Source: Spiroplasma clarkii (GTDB taxonomy: Bacteria; Bacillota_I; Bacilli_A; Mycoplasmatales; Mycoplasmataceae). Taken from it: 64,000 nt of DNA. Positions 41,093 to 50,699 of this stretch are shown piece by piece. The translations under genes and the position numbers were made by a program. Positions within the stretch are counted from its first letter, which is position 1. Each line of letters begins with the position of its first letter. The DNA is taken from positions 1,426,001-1,490,000 of the forward strand of contig NZ_CP024870.1 in the NCBI RefSeq assembly GCF_002795265.1, read 5' to 3'. Under the pieces are notes generated by a model, which saw nothing but the letters and a program-made list of their open reading frames with translations, had not been told where the DNA came from and made no database searches.

Positions 41093-42967
41093 CTATTTTT
41101 GAATCTTTTCTGCTCTTTGAGCTGCCAAGATTTCACGCATATGTGGTTTAATAACTTCTTGTTCACCACCATATACTACATGAACACTATCACCTTTAGC
41201 AATAATTCCTGTAGCTCCTCCCAGAGACATGATTCCATCTTTATTTACTATTGATGAATCAACCACTGTTAGACGAAGTCTTGAAGCACAAGAATCAACA
41301 GCTTTAATGTTAGCTTCACCACCTAAAAATTCAATGATTTTTGTAGCTTTAGCAATTTGATCTTCAGATTTTGAAGATTTACCACCTTTTTTAGCTTTGA
41401 AATCTGCTTTTTTAAATAGTTGAGCTTCACCACTTGAAGTGTCTCTTCCTGGAACCATAACTTTTCCATATTTAACAGCAAAGTAGAAGGCAAAGAAGTA
41501 GCATGGTGCCATCAACGCTGCAATTCATAATGCATGGTATCAGTTTGTTCCCATTTGGTTAGGAACTAGTCCAAAGACAATAAAGTCAATGAATCCTCCT
41601 GAAACAGTCATAGTAATATGCACTTGCATTAATCCCATTAATAAGAATGAAATTGATGCTAATGGCATATGCACTCCATAGAATAATCATGGAGCTAAGA
41701 ATAAGAATGTAAACTCTATTGGTTCAGTAATACCTGTTAAGAAACAAGTGAATGCTGCAGAGAAGTAAATTCCCATAACAGCTTTTCTATTTTCTTTAGG
41801 TACATTTAATCACATTGCAACTGCTGCTGCAGGTAATGCTAGTAGCATAAATCCAAATTTTCCTGATTGGAATCTTCCTAAATTTAGACCCATTTGGGCA
41901 ATATCAGTAAATTTAACTGTTTTTTGGGCTAAAACTGCAAACATAATTGTTTGGTCGCCCATTGTTCCCCATAAGTTACTTGAATCAAATGTGTCATAAA
42001 ATGCTTTTCGAACTACACTTAGTTGTGCAGTTCCTGTATCACTTAACCCTAAGGCTGCAAAGAATGATGGTGAGAAATCAGCTTTTAATTTTTCAAGATT
42101 TATCACTCCACTCTCTGCAATTTTATTCAAGTATGTATCTAAGAATGTATCAGAAATTGATCCTCCAGCTTCTGATCATCATAATGGTGCATAAAACACG
42201 TGGTGTAGTCCAAATGGAATTAATGAACGTTCAATAATTTCAAAAATTCATGAATCTACTCCACCTGGTAATTTACCAGAGTTAACTCCAAATCATTGTA
42301 ATCCAATGGCAATCCCTGGTCACACAAACATAAAAATGAATGCAAGTGGAATAACTGCCACAAATACAACAATTGGTACTAATTTACTTCCTGAGAAGAA
42401 ACTAATAAATGCTGGTAGTTGTGTTTTGTGAAATCTATTGTAAACAATCGCTGAAATTGCTCCAACAAAGATAGCGGCAAAAACCCCAGTGTTTAGTGAT
42501 GTAATTCCTACATTTTGTGTAATTGAAGCAGCTGGTATGCTATTTCATCATAACAATTTGTATGTAACTGAGTCATCTGTTGTAATTAAACCTCTTTGAA
42601 TTCCATTTAAAACTAGGAATCCTACAACTGCTGTAATTGCAGCAACTCCAGAATCTTCTGTATAGGCAATTGCCACAGAAATTGCAAATAAAATTGGCAA
42701 GTTTCCAAAACAAACATCACCCATCTGGTTCATAACAGATCCCAGATATCAACCAAATGAGCCTTGGTCAGTGTTAGCAGCAATAGTTGCCCCAACCCCT
42801 AAGAAAACACCGGCAATTGGTAGTAAAGCAATTGGCAATAAGAATGCCTTGCTTAATTTTGAAAAAATACCAGACATTGAGTTTCTAAAAGTAACCCAAC
42901 CATTATTTTTTACGCCTTCGGCCTTTACTTTTTTTTGGCCTTCAGTTTTTAAAACTTTATCTGACAT
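41093..42967 (-). CDS. ptsG: PTS glucose-type EIICB
   Basis: A 624-aa permease of the glucose/glucoside PTS family. The EIIC part has [32 protein letters not shown] and the conserved [15 protein letters not shown]; the EIIB part has the phosphorylated Cys in [11 protein letters not shown] and ends with [17 protein letters not shown]. There is no EIIA domain, which is supplied by crr at 7.2 kb. Many TGA Trp codons are used. TATAAT (43009-43014) and an adjacent palindrome lie upstream. Confidence 0.95.
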
Positions 42968-42988
42968 AATTTTTCCTTTTAACTTTCT

Positions 42989-43004
42989 ATGTACTAAGGT
43001 ACAT
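42989..43004. promoter_or_regulatory. Palindrome at the ptsG transcription start
   Basis: ATGTAC-taag-GTACAT lies 4 nt downstream of the -10 box, where a repressor would block transcription initiation. The regulator is unknown. Confidence 0.5.
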
Positions 43005-43081
43005 TTTAATTATATCGTAAATGGAAAAAATTCATTCTTTTAAAAATTTTTTGGTAATACACGTAAAAAAATAAAAATGTA

Positions 43082-43327
43082 TTAAGCTACAAGCCCCATA
43101 AAGCAAGCAAAGCCAAATACAAAACAAACTACTATACTAAACATTAAAAAATGTCTCTTGGTAAATGATCAAATCCCAGTTAAACCACCAACTTGGGCTT
43201 CTTTTAGGGTAACTCTTTGGTCAACAATCTCACGCCTGTTGAGAATAATTTTAATAATTGCTAAAATAACTCCAATTAAAATTAATACACTACCACTAAC
43301 TATATATATTATGTCTTTTGTGTCCAT
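43082..43327 (-). CDS. Small two-helix membrane protein
   Basis: 81 aa, starting MDTKDIIYIVSGSVLILIGV, with a second hydrophobic segment FSIVVCFVFGFACFMG at the end and a basic loop between (NRREIVDQRV). One Trp is TGA. It starts 11 nt after the smpB stop, so it is probably the last gene of the secG-rnr-smpB operon. No family is recognised. Confidence 0.65.
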
Positions 43328-43338
43328 AAAATCACCAC

Positions 43339-43779
43339 TTATCTAATTTTGTTTAGACGTCTTTCAACATCTCTTTTCTTAATTGTTTCTCTTTTATCAA
43401 TTAGCTTTTTACCTTTTGCTAAACCAATTTCAAGCTTAGCATAATTACCTTTTAAATACAATTTTAAAGGTACTAGAGTTAACTTTTCTAATTGAATTCT
43501 TTTTAGTATTTTTTTAATTTCATCTTTGTGCAGTAAGAGCACTCTATTTCTTGTGGGATCCAACTTAATATTGTGGGCATATTCATAGTTTTTTATATTC
43601 ATGTTCAAAATCTCAACTTGTCCCCGACGAATTAAAATAAAAGATTCATTAATGGCTACTTCTTTAGCTCTAATCGACTTGATTTCAGGACCAGTTAAAA
43701 CAATCCCAGCTTCTCAGGTTGCTAAAATTTCATAGTCAAAAAACGCTTTTTTATTTTTAACAATTACATGTTCACCCAT
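43339..43779 (-). CDS. smpB: SsrA-binding protein SmpB
   Basis: The 146-aa protein binds tmRNA and brings it to stalled ribosomes. Signatures are [52 protein letters not shown] and the basic tail [20 protein letters not shown]. It lies 20 nt after rnr. tmRNA is encoded nearby at 37.4-37.8 kb. Confidence 0.96.
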
Positions 43780-43799
43780 TAAGTTCACCTCAAAATTCT

Positions 43800-45893
43800 T
43801 TATGCTAAAACAAAGTCAATTACTCTTTTCTTCATATCAGCATTTTTAACTTTAATCTTGACTTTTTGACCCAATCTAAACACTCGGTTTTGTTTATCCA
43901 CCATGATATTCATTTTTTCATCAAAGACAAAATCTGGTAATTCACTAATGTGAATTAAACCTTCCACACAATTATCTAGTTGGACAAAAAGACCAAATTT
44001 TAAAACTGCAGCCACTATTCCTTCAAACTCAACTCCAATATATTTTGTCATATATTCTGCCATACAAACTTTATTAACTTCGCGTTCAGCATTGACTGCA
44101 TTTTTTTCAGTATCATTAATTATTGTACAGGCTTTTTGAATAAACTTAGCATTTTGTTCTAAACGAAATGGTCGCAAATCTTTATCAATTAGATATTGCT
44201 TTAAGTAACGGTGCACAATTAGATCACTATATCGACGAATTGGACTTGTAAAATGAGTGTAACACTCACTAGCTAATCCAAAATGGCCAATGTTTTCTAA
44301 GTCATACCTGGCCTTTTCCATAAATTTTAACAAGGTCACATTAATAACATCTCTTTCAGTCTTGTCTGCAACTTGTTTGTCAATTTGTTCTAAGGCATTT
44401 TTGATTGTTTTTGGATTAATTTTATCAAGTTCAGTTAATTTTACATTAATACCTAAAGCTCTTAAAATTTGGTGTCATTCTAGGAGGTTTTCTTCTTTTG
44501 GTTCACCATGATCTCTATACAAAAATGGTAGTTCTTTTTCAAAAACTATGCTTGCCACACACTCATTGGCACTAACCATAAAGTTTTCAATTAGTTTTTC
44601 ACTAGTTCCACGTTCTCTTTGCAAAATATCAATGACATTACTTTCACTATCTAAAATAATTTTTGGTTCTGGAATATCAAAATCTATTGAACCTCTACTA
44701 CTTCTTTCCATGTCAATTAATTCATGCAACTCTTTGGCAACTAATAACATTTCAATAATTTCAGGTTGTCTAGTTGATTGGTTTGAGGCAAATAGTTCAT
44801 TAACTTCACTATAAGTTAAACGAGCTTTTGAGTTCATAATTGATTCATAAACTCGGCTATTCACCATAACTCCATCTTTATCAAATTCCATTTCTGCCAC
44901 TAGACATAATTTGTCCTCATTTGGGTTTAAACTACAAACTCCATTAGATAACTTTTCTGGTAACATTGGAATTACCTTGTTTACCAAATAAACTGAGTTA
45001 CCCCTGAATAGAGCTGTATTATCTAAAGAACTTAATGGACGAACATAATAGCTAACATCTGCAATTGCTACAAGAAGTTTATAACCATTTTTGGTGCGCT
45101 CAACGTAAATTGCATCATCTAAATCTTTTGAATCTGATCCATCAATTGTCACTAAATTTAAGTCTTTGATAATTTTTTTACGACGAGTCACTAACTGGTC
45201 ATTGTAGTCAATTGGTTGAGCCACTTCATTGGCTTCACTAATTGTTAAATCATTGAAATCTGGATTAATATTAAATTCATAAGCAATTGAATAAATTCGG
45301 TCAACTGCCTTATTGGCATCACCAATTACTTTTTGAATTCTTGTAAATAGTTTCTTATCTCGAACCTCAAGAATTCTCAGCTTTACAATCATGTCTTTTT
45401 TGACACCAAAGTCTCTTGAATTAACCATAACTATGCGGTAATTTTTAAATCCTGGCTCATTGGAGATGAAATCTAAAAATCGCCCATCATAGCTGGGTTG
45501 AATTTCACCAATTAATGATGTTTTTGTACGGTTGGCAACTTTAATGACTTCAGCTTTTTCTCTTCCATCTTGTTCTTTTTCGATCTTAAAAATAACTTCA
45601 TCAGTTGTCAAACTGCCATTTAAAGAAGTTGGGGGTACAAAATAGTCATTTTCTGGGAGTCTTAAATCCTTAATAAATCCAAACCCTTTATCATTAATAC
45701 GAATGGTTCCTAGGTGAAATTCTTCACCAATTTTGAAAATATAATTGTCTTTGGTTCATGCCACAATGCGTTCATCATGCAATTCTCTCAAAGCATTTGT
45801 GACTTGGTCTTTGTCAAAGTTAAATTTTGTTATTAAAGTATTCAACTGCATTGGTGTATTGTTACTAATTTTTTCTAAAATTAAATTCTTCAT
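43800..45893 (-). CDS. rnr: Ribonuclease R
   Basis: A 697-aa RNB-family 3'-5' exoribonuclease. It has an N-terminal winged-helix region, a cold-shock domain (GTIRINDKGFGFI), the catalytic block DGSDSKDLDDAIYVERT, HFTSPIRRYSDLIVHRYL and a C-terminal S1 domain (FEGIVAAVLKFGLFVQLDNC). Internal TGA Trp codons are present. It lies between secG and smpB, as in many Firmicutes, where RNase R helps degrade tmRNA-tagged messages. Confidence 0.96.
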
Positions 45894-45929
45894 ATGATCA
45901 CTACATATCCTTCTAATAAAAAAACGCTA

Positions 45930-46229
45930 TTAACTAGCACTGATAACAACGTTTGTAATTATACCAATAACAATTGTAATGATAAACATAGCGATCCCTA
46001 AACCTAACATTCACATTGACAATGTTTTGTCGCTTCCTCTTTCTTTTGAATTAGAAAACAATTCATCATTTCCACCATTTAATGCACTTAATCCTGTTTG
46101 AGAGGTTTTATTTTGAATCATACCCACTGTAATCATCAACAATGAAACTACTAAGGCTACAATTTCAAATGCAAAAATTATGTAATTTGCTGATTTAATT
46201 TCTGCTGTACTTGCTAAAAAGTTAAACAT
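45930..46229 (-). CDS. secG: Protein translocase subunit SecG
   Basis: 99 aa with two hydrophobic helices (IIFAFEIVALVVSLLMITVG; MLGLGIAMFIITIVIGII) and the SecG loop SQTGLSALNGGNDELF. It belongs to the SecYEG channel. It is followed by rnr, a conserved arrangement. GGAGGCGAAGGT precedes ATG. Confidence 0.88.
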
Positions 46230-46552
46230 ACCTTCGCCTCCATTTCCTTATAATCATACTATAATTATTTAGTTTTTTCTAGAAAATATCTATCATTTCC
46301 AAGAAACTAAATTTGATAGGTTAATTCCTGGTTTTGGGTCTTTTAAAAATTAAATGTGAAATATTATGTTACTAATGAAAATTGAGTTTTTGATACAAGT
46401 AACAATTTTCATTCTTGGGTTGTTATTGGTTAATACTATCTAATTGTATCAAGACTTTACCTAAAAATGTTTAGGAAAAAAATATTTTTACAAGTTTTAG
46501 GTATCTTGTAATACCCCTAATTTAGTTTATAATCAAATCTAGGTGATTATTA
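46230..46552. other. Divergent intergenic region with nested inverted repeats
   Basis: The secG promoter (TATGAT/TATAAG near 46250-46262) is on one side and the rhodanese-like gene promoter on the other (TATAAT near 46528, AGGTGAT ribosome-binding site). Between them AATGAAAATTG (46374-46384) pairs with CAATTTTCATT (46403-46413), and TTGATACAA (46390-46398) pairs with TTGTATCAA (46444-46452). No gene is seen in it. Confidence 0.5.
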
Positions 46553-46948
46553 ATGCAATGACTTGATGTAGTCTTTAAATTTTTAGCAAAAATCTTCAAA
46601 AGTGATGCTTTTAAAAAAAAGTACAAGACCAAACCTGAGAAGAAATTTTTAAAGTGCTTAAATAGCAGTAATTGACAAGTTATTGATTTAAGAAATGAAT
46701 TAAGTTATCAAGAGAACCACATTAGTGGGACTATTAATATTTCAAAGCTCTTTTTTAGAAATAACTATTACAAAAAAATTGACCGCACTAAAAAGGTCTT
46801 AATCTTAAATCGTGATTTTCATAGTGATTTAGATATCTACAAGATTTTAAAGCAAAAAAGTTTTAAAGTTTATATCTTAACCAAAAACTACTATGATCTT
46901 GTGAATGATCCTATAATTGATCGCTTAGTTAATGTAATTGTTTATTAA
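46553..46948 (+). CDS. Rhodanese-like protein lacking the active-site Cys
   Basis: 131 aa, starting MQWLDVVFKFLAKIFKSDAF. The domain follows the rhodanese pattern: WQVIDLRNELSYQENHISGT, then INIS, and a loop LILNRDFHSDLDIYKIL where active enzymes have a CxxGxR-type loop. The Cys is absent, so sulfurtransferase activity is unlikely. Two Trp codons are TGA. AGGTGAT precedes ATG. Confidence 0.72.
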
Positions 46949-46971
46949 TGCATAATTAATTTGAAAAAAAT

Positions 46972-47000
46972 AAAAGGTGGTAAATAATTACCACCTTTTT
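46972..47000. terminator. Bidirectional terminator
   Basis: AAAAGGTGGTAA pairs with TTACCACCTTTT. It ends the rhodanese-like gene on the plus strand and the lgt-whiA-xre operon on the minus strand. Confidence 0.9.
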
Positions 47001-47036
47001 CTTAGTTGGGTCTTATTGTCCAGACCACTTTAAGAA

Positions 47037-47252
47037 CTATTTTTGTGAAAATAATTCGACTACAGGTACTCCAAGTCCCTCAGCGATTTTTTCAACAGCT
47101 TTTAATGAAATGTTTCTTCTACCTCTCTCGGTGTCAGAAATGTAATTTCTGTGTAGACCAACTTTAAAGCTTAATTCTTCTTGTGTTAAACCGCTTTTAA
47201 GTCTGATATATTTCATGTTTGAGCTAAATAATTCAATTAAATCTTTCTTCAT
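47037..47252 (-). CDS. XRE-family HTH regulator, single domain
   Basis: 71 aa consisting almost wholly of a Cro/CI helix-turn-helix (MKYIRLKSGLTQEELSFKVG, LHRNYISDTERGRRNISLKA). It begins 2 nt after the whiA stop and so is cotranscribed with it. The target is unknown. Confidence 0.9.
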   Translation of the reverse strand: MKKDLIELFSSNMKYIRLKSGLTQEELSFKVGLHRNYISDTERGRRNISLKAVEKIAEGLGVPVVELFSQK

Positions 47253-47254
47253 AT

Positions 47255-48196
47255 TTATTCACCAATGCTTTCTGCTATTTTGGTTATAATCTTAAATAAA
47301 TTACTAACTCCCGACTTTGTGATGTTAACCCCTTCTTCATTCATCTTTACTTCTAAATCTGAATATGAAGCTGTAGGGTTTTGTAAACGTAAATTTGCTA
47401 AAACTTGTGCTTTAACAGATAATTCCCCCAATAAGTGCTTGTTCTTTATTAATGTTATCTGTTGTACTTGTTTTAGACCTGTTGATGAGGTTTTTTGTTG
47501 GTTGTAAATGTCAATGTTTCCAACCCGGTTGATACTATTTGCTAAATCCCTGCTGATTCTAATATTTTCAAATTTCATTGCAGATTTTCCCGCATCTACG
47601 AATTTTAAGAAGTCCGACACATGTGTCGATTTCTTCACATAACAAACGTATTTGCTTTTTTTTGCAATTACTTTAAAGTTAAATTCAAAATCATTTAATA
47701 TTCTACAGATGTACTCTGCAGAGTGTAAATCTTTAAATTGAAATTCTAGGTGGTAATTACTAGTTTCTGGAGAGTTAACACTCCCTGATGCAACAAATAC
47801 CCCCGAAATATATGCTCTAATCAAACTCTTATTTATATCTTCATTATTAATTATTACCTCTATTATTTTATCACTATTTTCGAAATCATATAAGGAATTT
47901 TTAATAAGAAACTCTTTTATATTATCAACCAATGTTAGTTGAAAAATCTTTTTACGAGTTATCATCTGAGTTTGTAGAATGGAGATTTCAATTTTACCAT
48001 TGTAGACACTTTTAAGTAGCATAAAGATGTTTCTGATAATGGCATTTGATGTTGAAGTTAAAACCAGTTGAAATCCATTGTTTGTGTAAATTAATTCGCC
48101 ATTATGCTTAATAAATCCAGAAATAAACATTAATGCTTGTTCTGGGGAAAAAGTATGGGCAACTATTTCTTCTTTGACTTCCTTGGCAAACGACAT
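47255..48196 (-). CDS. whiA: DNA-binding protein WhiA
   Basis: The 313-aa protein has the WhiA N-terminal block (MSFAKEVKEEIVAH), LAGLIDADG-like repeats (LIRAYISGVFVASGSVNSPE, YHLEFQF) and the C-terminal HTH (LRLQNPTASYSDLEVKMNEE, ITKSGVSNLFKII). WhiA affects cell division in Gram-positive bacteria. It is preceded by lgt1 (18-nt gap). Confidence 0.95.
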   Translation of the reverse strand: MSFAKEVKEEIVAHTFSPEQALMFISGFIKHNGELIYTNNGFQLVLTSTSNAIIRNIFMLLKSVYNGKIEISILQTQMITRKKIFQLTLVDNIKEFLIKNSLYDFENSDKIIEVIINNEDINKSLIRAYISGVFVASGSVNSPETSNYHLEFQFKDLHSAEYICRILNDFEFNFKVIAKKSKYVCYVKKSTHVSDFLKFVDAGKSAMKFENIRISRDLANSINRVGNIDIYNQQKTSSTGLKQVQQITLIKNKHLLGELSVKAQVLANLRLQNPTASYSDLEVKMNEEGVNITKSGVSNLFKIITKIAESIGE

Positions 48197-48214
48197 GAAC
48201 TGCTACTCCTTAAT

Positions 48215-49651
48215 TTACTTATCTTTTTTTAAAGTTTTATCTAATTTCTCTTTTGCTTTTTGTTCTTTTAGCTTAATTTTGCTAATTTTTTCATTGTTGT
48301 CTTCACTTTTAACAACTTTAGTTCCAGCAGCTGCTTTAGCTGCATCTTCTGTATAAAAGTATTGTTTTTCAAAAATGAATCCAGGTTTTCTAAATAGATA
48401 TGGTGCAACAAATTGAGCAATAACTGCTAAAACTATCCCAAATAGGGCAGTCATTGCCACTAATAAGACTGAAAGTAAATGATGATCTTTAATAAATAAG
48501 TTATTGATTGGTCTTTCAATTTCAATAATCATTCTAACTAGGTTTCAAGCAAAGAAATACATTCCTGCTTCAACTCCAGCTTTAACCACATGATAATTAT
48601 TTGGGTTATTAGTATTAACTAAAACTTTCCCTTTTTGTCATTGAGATTTTGTTATAGTTGATATACTTTTTATTTTAGCCCAGATATTTTCATCTATCTC
48701 TGGTAGTTTGTTATTAATTTCATCAATTTTATCTTGATATTCTGCGACTGCTTCTAAATCAGTATTTTTATAATAGGCTTTTTGTCAGATATCAGTTTTT
48801 TTCATATAAAATAACTCTTCTTTAGTTACTCCATCTTTATTTGATTTTGCAATTACATTATATTTTTTTGGTTCAAATTTTTCACTTTTCACAATTTTAT
48901 CTAATGGAATTGCTGTTGCTTTCACTGGAAATGACAAAGGATCATTTCTTCAAGGTGTGTTTTTTGTCATGTATTTAATTGCTGGAATTAAAAACACTAT
49001 TAACGCTCAAAGAATCACAAAACTAATTGATTCATATAAGAAAATTGGTTGCATTACATACCATTCTCCACTAACTAATGAGATTCCATTAATTTCTGTT
49101 CCATCTTTACCCACAAATGCTTTTGTCATATTATCTCTAATAAATCCTGGCAATCAAGATAAGGCTCCTTCGTTGTATAAACCAGCTGGTTTTCCAAAAA
49201 TTTCATGATTGAAGAAGTTTCCTCAACGACCAACGGCTTGACTAACTAAAATTTGAGGAAGGATACAGTCCATATAGACTCAAATTGAGACTCTCTCTCT
49301 TCTCCCCATAAGGTAGAACACTAGGATTCCAAACCCTGCTCCAAATAAAATTGCTCCATGAATTGACATACCAGCTTCTCAAAAAGCAAATAAACTTCAA
49401 AATGAATTTGAAGAACCTAGTTTTCCAAAAAATGAACCACCAAATAGTCCGGCCGGAACTGCTCCAACTGCTCCCATCATTAGTCTTTCAATTTTGAGTC
49501 CTTTTCTCTTAAATTGATAAGCTGCAAATAAAATGGCAATAATTACCCCCATTGTCATTGTAAATGCATAGACATGAAATCCACCATAATCAGAACTAAC
49601 TGTCCTTAAACTTTCAACAGTAATAAAGCTATTATCATCTCATGTTTCCAT
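48215..49651 (-). CDS. lgt: Prolipoprotein diacylglyceryl transferase, paralog 1 (canonical active site)
   Basis: 478 aa. It attaches diacylglycerol to the lipobox Cys of prolipoproteins. The active-site motifs are intact: SIHGAILFG (His), QAVGRWGNFFNHE (Arg, Asn) and NLVRMIIEIER (Arg, Glu). Family members are ~280 aa; here about 130 residues are inserted in the loop between the YESI helix and the last Arg-Glu helix pair, and a Lys-rich tail of ~60 residues is added. The window has at least five lipoprotein genes as substrates. TTGACA at 49709-49714 (minus strand) may be its -35 box. Confidence 0.92.
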
Positions 49652-49736
49652 TGCTATCACTCCTAACTTATTAAGTTTAACATAAAAAAACTACTAAACC
49701 TTAGAATTTGTCAATGATTTTTTGTGTTTTTAAAAT

Positions 49737-49762
49737 AAAAACCTTGATTTAATCAAGGTTTT
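49737..49762 (-). terminator. Intrinsic terminator overlapping the trxB stop
   Basis: AAAACCTTGATT pairs with AATCAAGGTTTT and is followed by T residues. The trxB stop codon lies inside the stem. Confidence 0.8.
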
Positions 49763-50699
49763 CAATATAACGAACTGCATTTTGTCCTGCTAATGCACCA
49801 TCTGCAACAGCTGTAGCTATTTGTCTAAAAGGAGTGTTGCGGACATCCCCTGCAGTGAAAAGACCTTCAATGCTTGTTTGCATGTTAATATCTGCCACAA
49901 TTTGCTTGTCTTGGTTCAATAAATTAGTGTCTGTAATGTAATCTACAACAGGGTTTTGCCCAATAAATGGGAAAACTCCAACTGCTTTGATTTCTGAAAC
50001 TTCATTAGTTAAAACATTTTTAATTCTAACCCCAGTTACTCCTTCATTTGCAGTACCAGTAATTTCTTCAACAACACTATCATAATGGAACACTATTTTT
50101 GGGTTTTCTTCAGCTTTTTTAAGTGATTTTGTATCAACTCTAAACTGTTTACGACGATGAACAATGTGTACTACTGACCCAAAACGAGTTAAGTAATTTC
50201 CTTCTTCAATAGCAGAGTACCCACCCCCAACAACAACTATTGGTTTATCTTTAAATCTAGGACCAGGTCCATCACAAGTTGCACAATATGACACCCCTTT
50301 ACCATAATATTCTTTTTCACCAGGAACTCCTAAATGATTTTCTTTAGTACCTGTAGCTAAGATTAAGACTTTGCTGGTGATAACTCTACCATTTTCAAGA
50401 GTAATGTTAAAAATGTCAGTTTTTTCAAAACTTTTTAAACCTGAATATTCAATTTTAGCTCCCAATGCCAATGCTTGTTCTTCAAAGCTTTTTGCCAAAG
50501 TAAATCCATCAACTTTTTTAAAACCAGGGTAATTTTCAATTTCATAAGTATAGATAACCTTACCACCAACAACAGTTTTTTCTAAAATCAAGACATTTAA
50601 GCCTGATCTTCCAATATAAATACCAGCACTTAATCCTGCAGGACCTGCTCCTGCAATAACAACATCAAAGTCCGTTTCTACATTAATAAGATTTTTCAT
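49749..50699 (-). CDS. trxB: Thioredoxin reductase
   Basis: The 316-aa flavoenzyme reduces thioredoxin with NADPH. FAD-binding DVVIAGAGPAGLSAGIYIGR, redox pair CATC in GVSYCATCDGPGPRF, NADPH-binding VVVGGGYSAIEEGNYL and the C-terminal GLFTAGDVRNTPFRQIATAV are present. I chose ATG 50699 (MKNLINVETDF). The start lies 17 nt inside the end of lgt2. Confidence 0.95.
   Translation of the reverse strand: MKNLINVETDFDVVIAGAGPAGLSAGIYIGRSGLNVLILEKTVVGGKVIYTYEIENYPGFKKVDGFTLAKSFEEQALALGAKIEYSGLKSFEKTDIFNITLENGRVITSKVLILATGTKENHLGVPGEKEYYGKGVSYCATCDGPGPRFKDKPIVVVGGGYSAIEEGNYLTRFGSVVHIVHRRKQFRVDTKSLKKAEENPKIVFHYDSVVEEITGTANEGVTGVRIKNVLTNEVSEIKAVGVFPFIGQNPVVDYITDTNLLNQDKQIVADINMQTSIEGLFTAGDVRNTPFRQIATAVADGALAGQNAVRYIENLD

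Noticed and set aside
43055-43084. Terminator after the 81-aa membrane protein gene
   Set aside because: TAATACA/TGTATTA can pair, but the T-rich stretch is mainly in the loop rather than after the stem, so I do not call it.
47009-47026. Hairpin GGTCT/AGACC after the XRE gene as a terminator
   Set aside because: It has no T run; the strong bidirectional hairpin at 46972-47000 is the better terminator.
49709-49714. A confident TTGACA promoter for lgt1
   Set aside because: The -35 is perfect but no good -10 lies at 16-18 bp, so it is mentioned only as a possibility in the gene entry.
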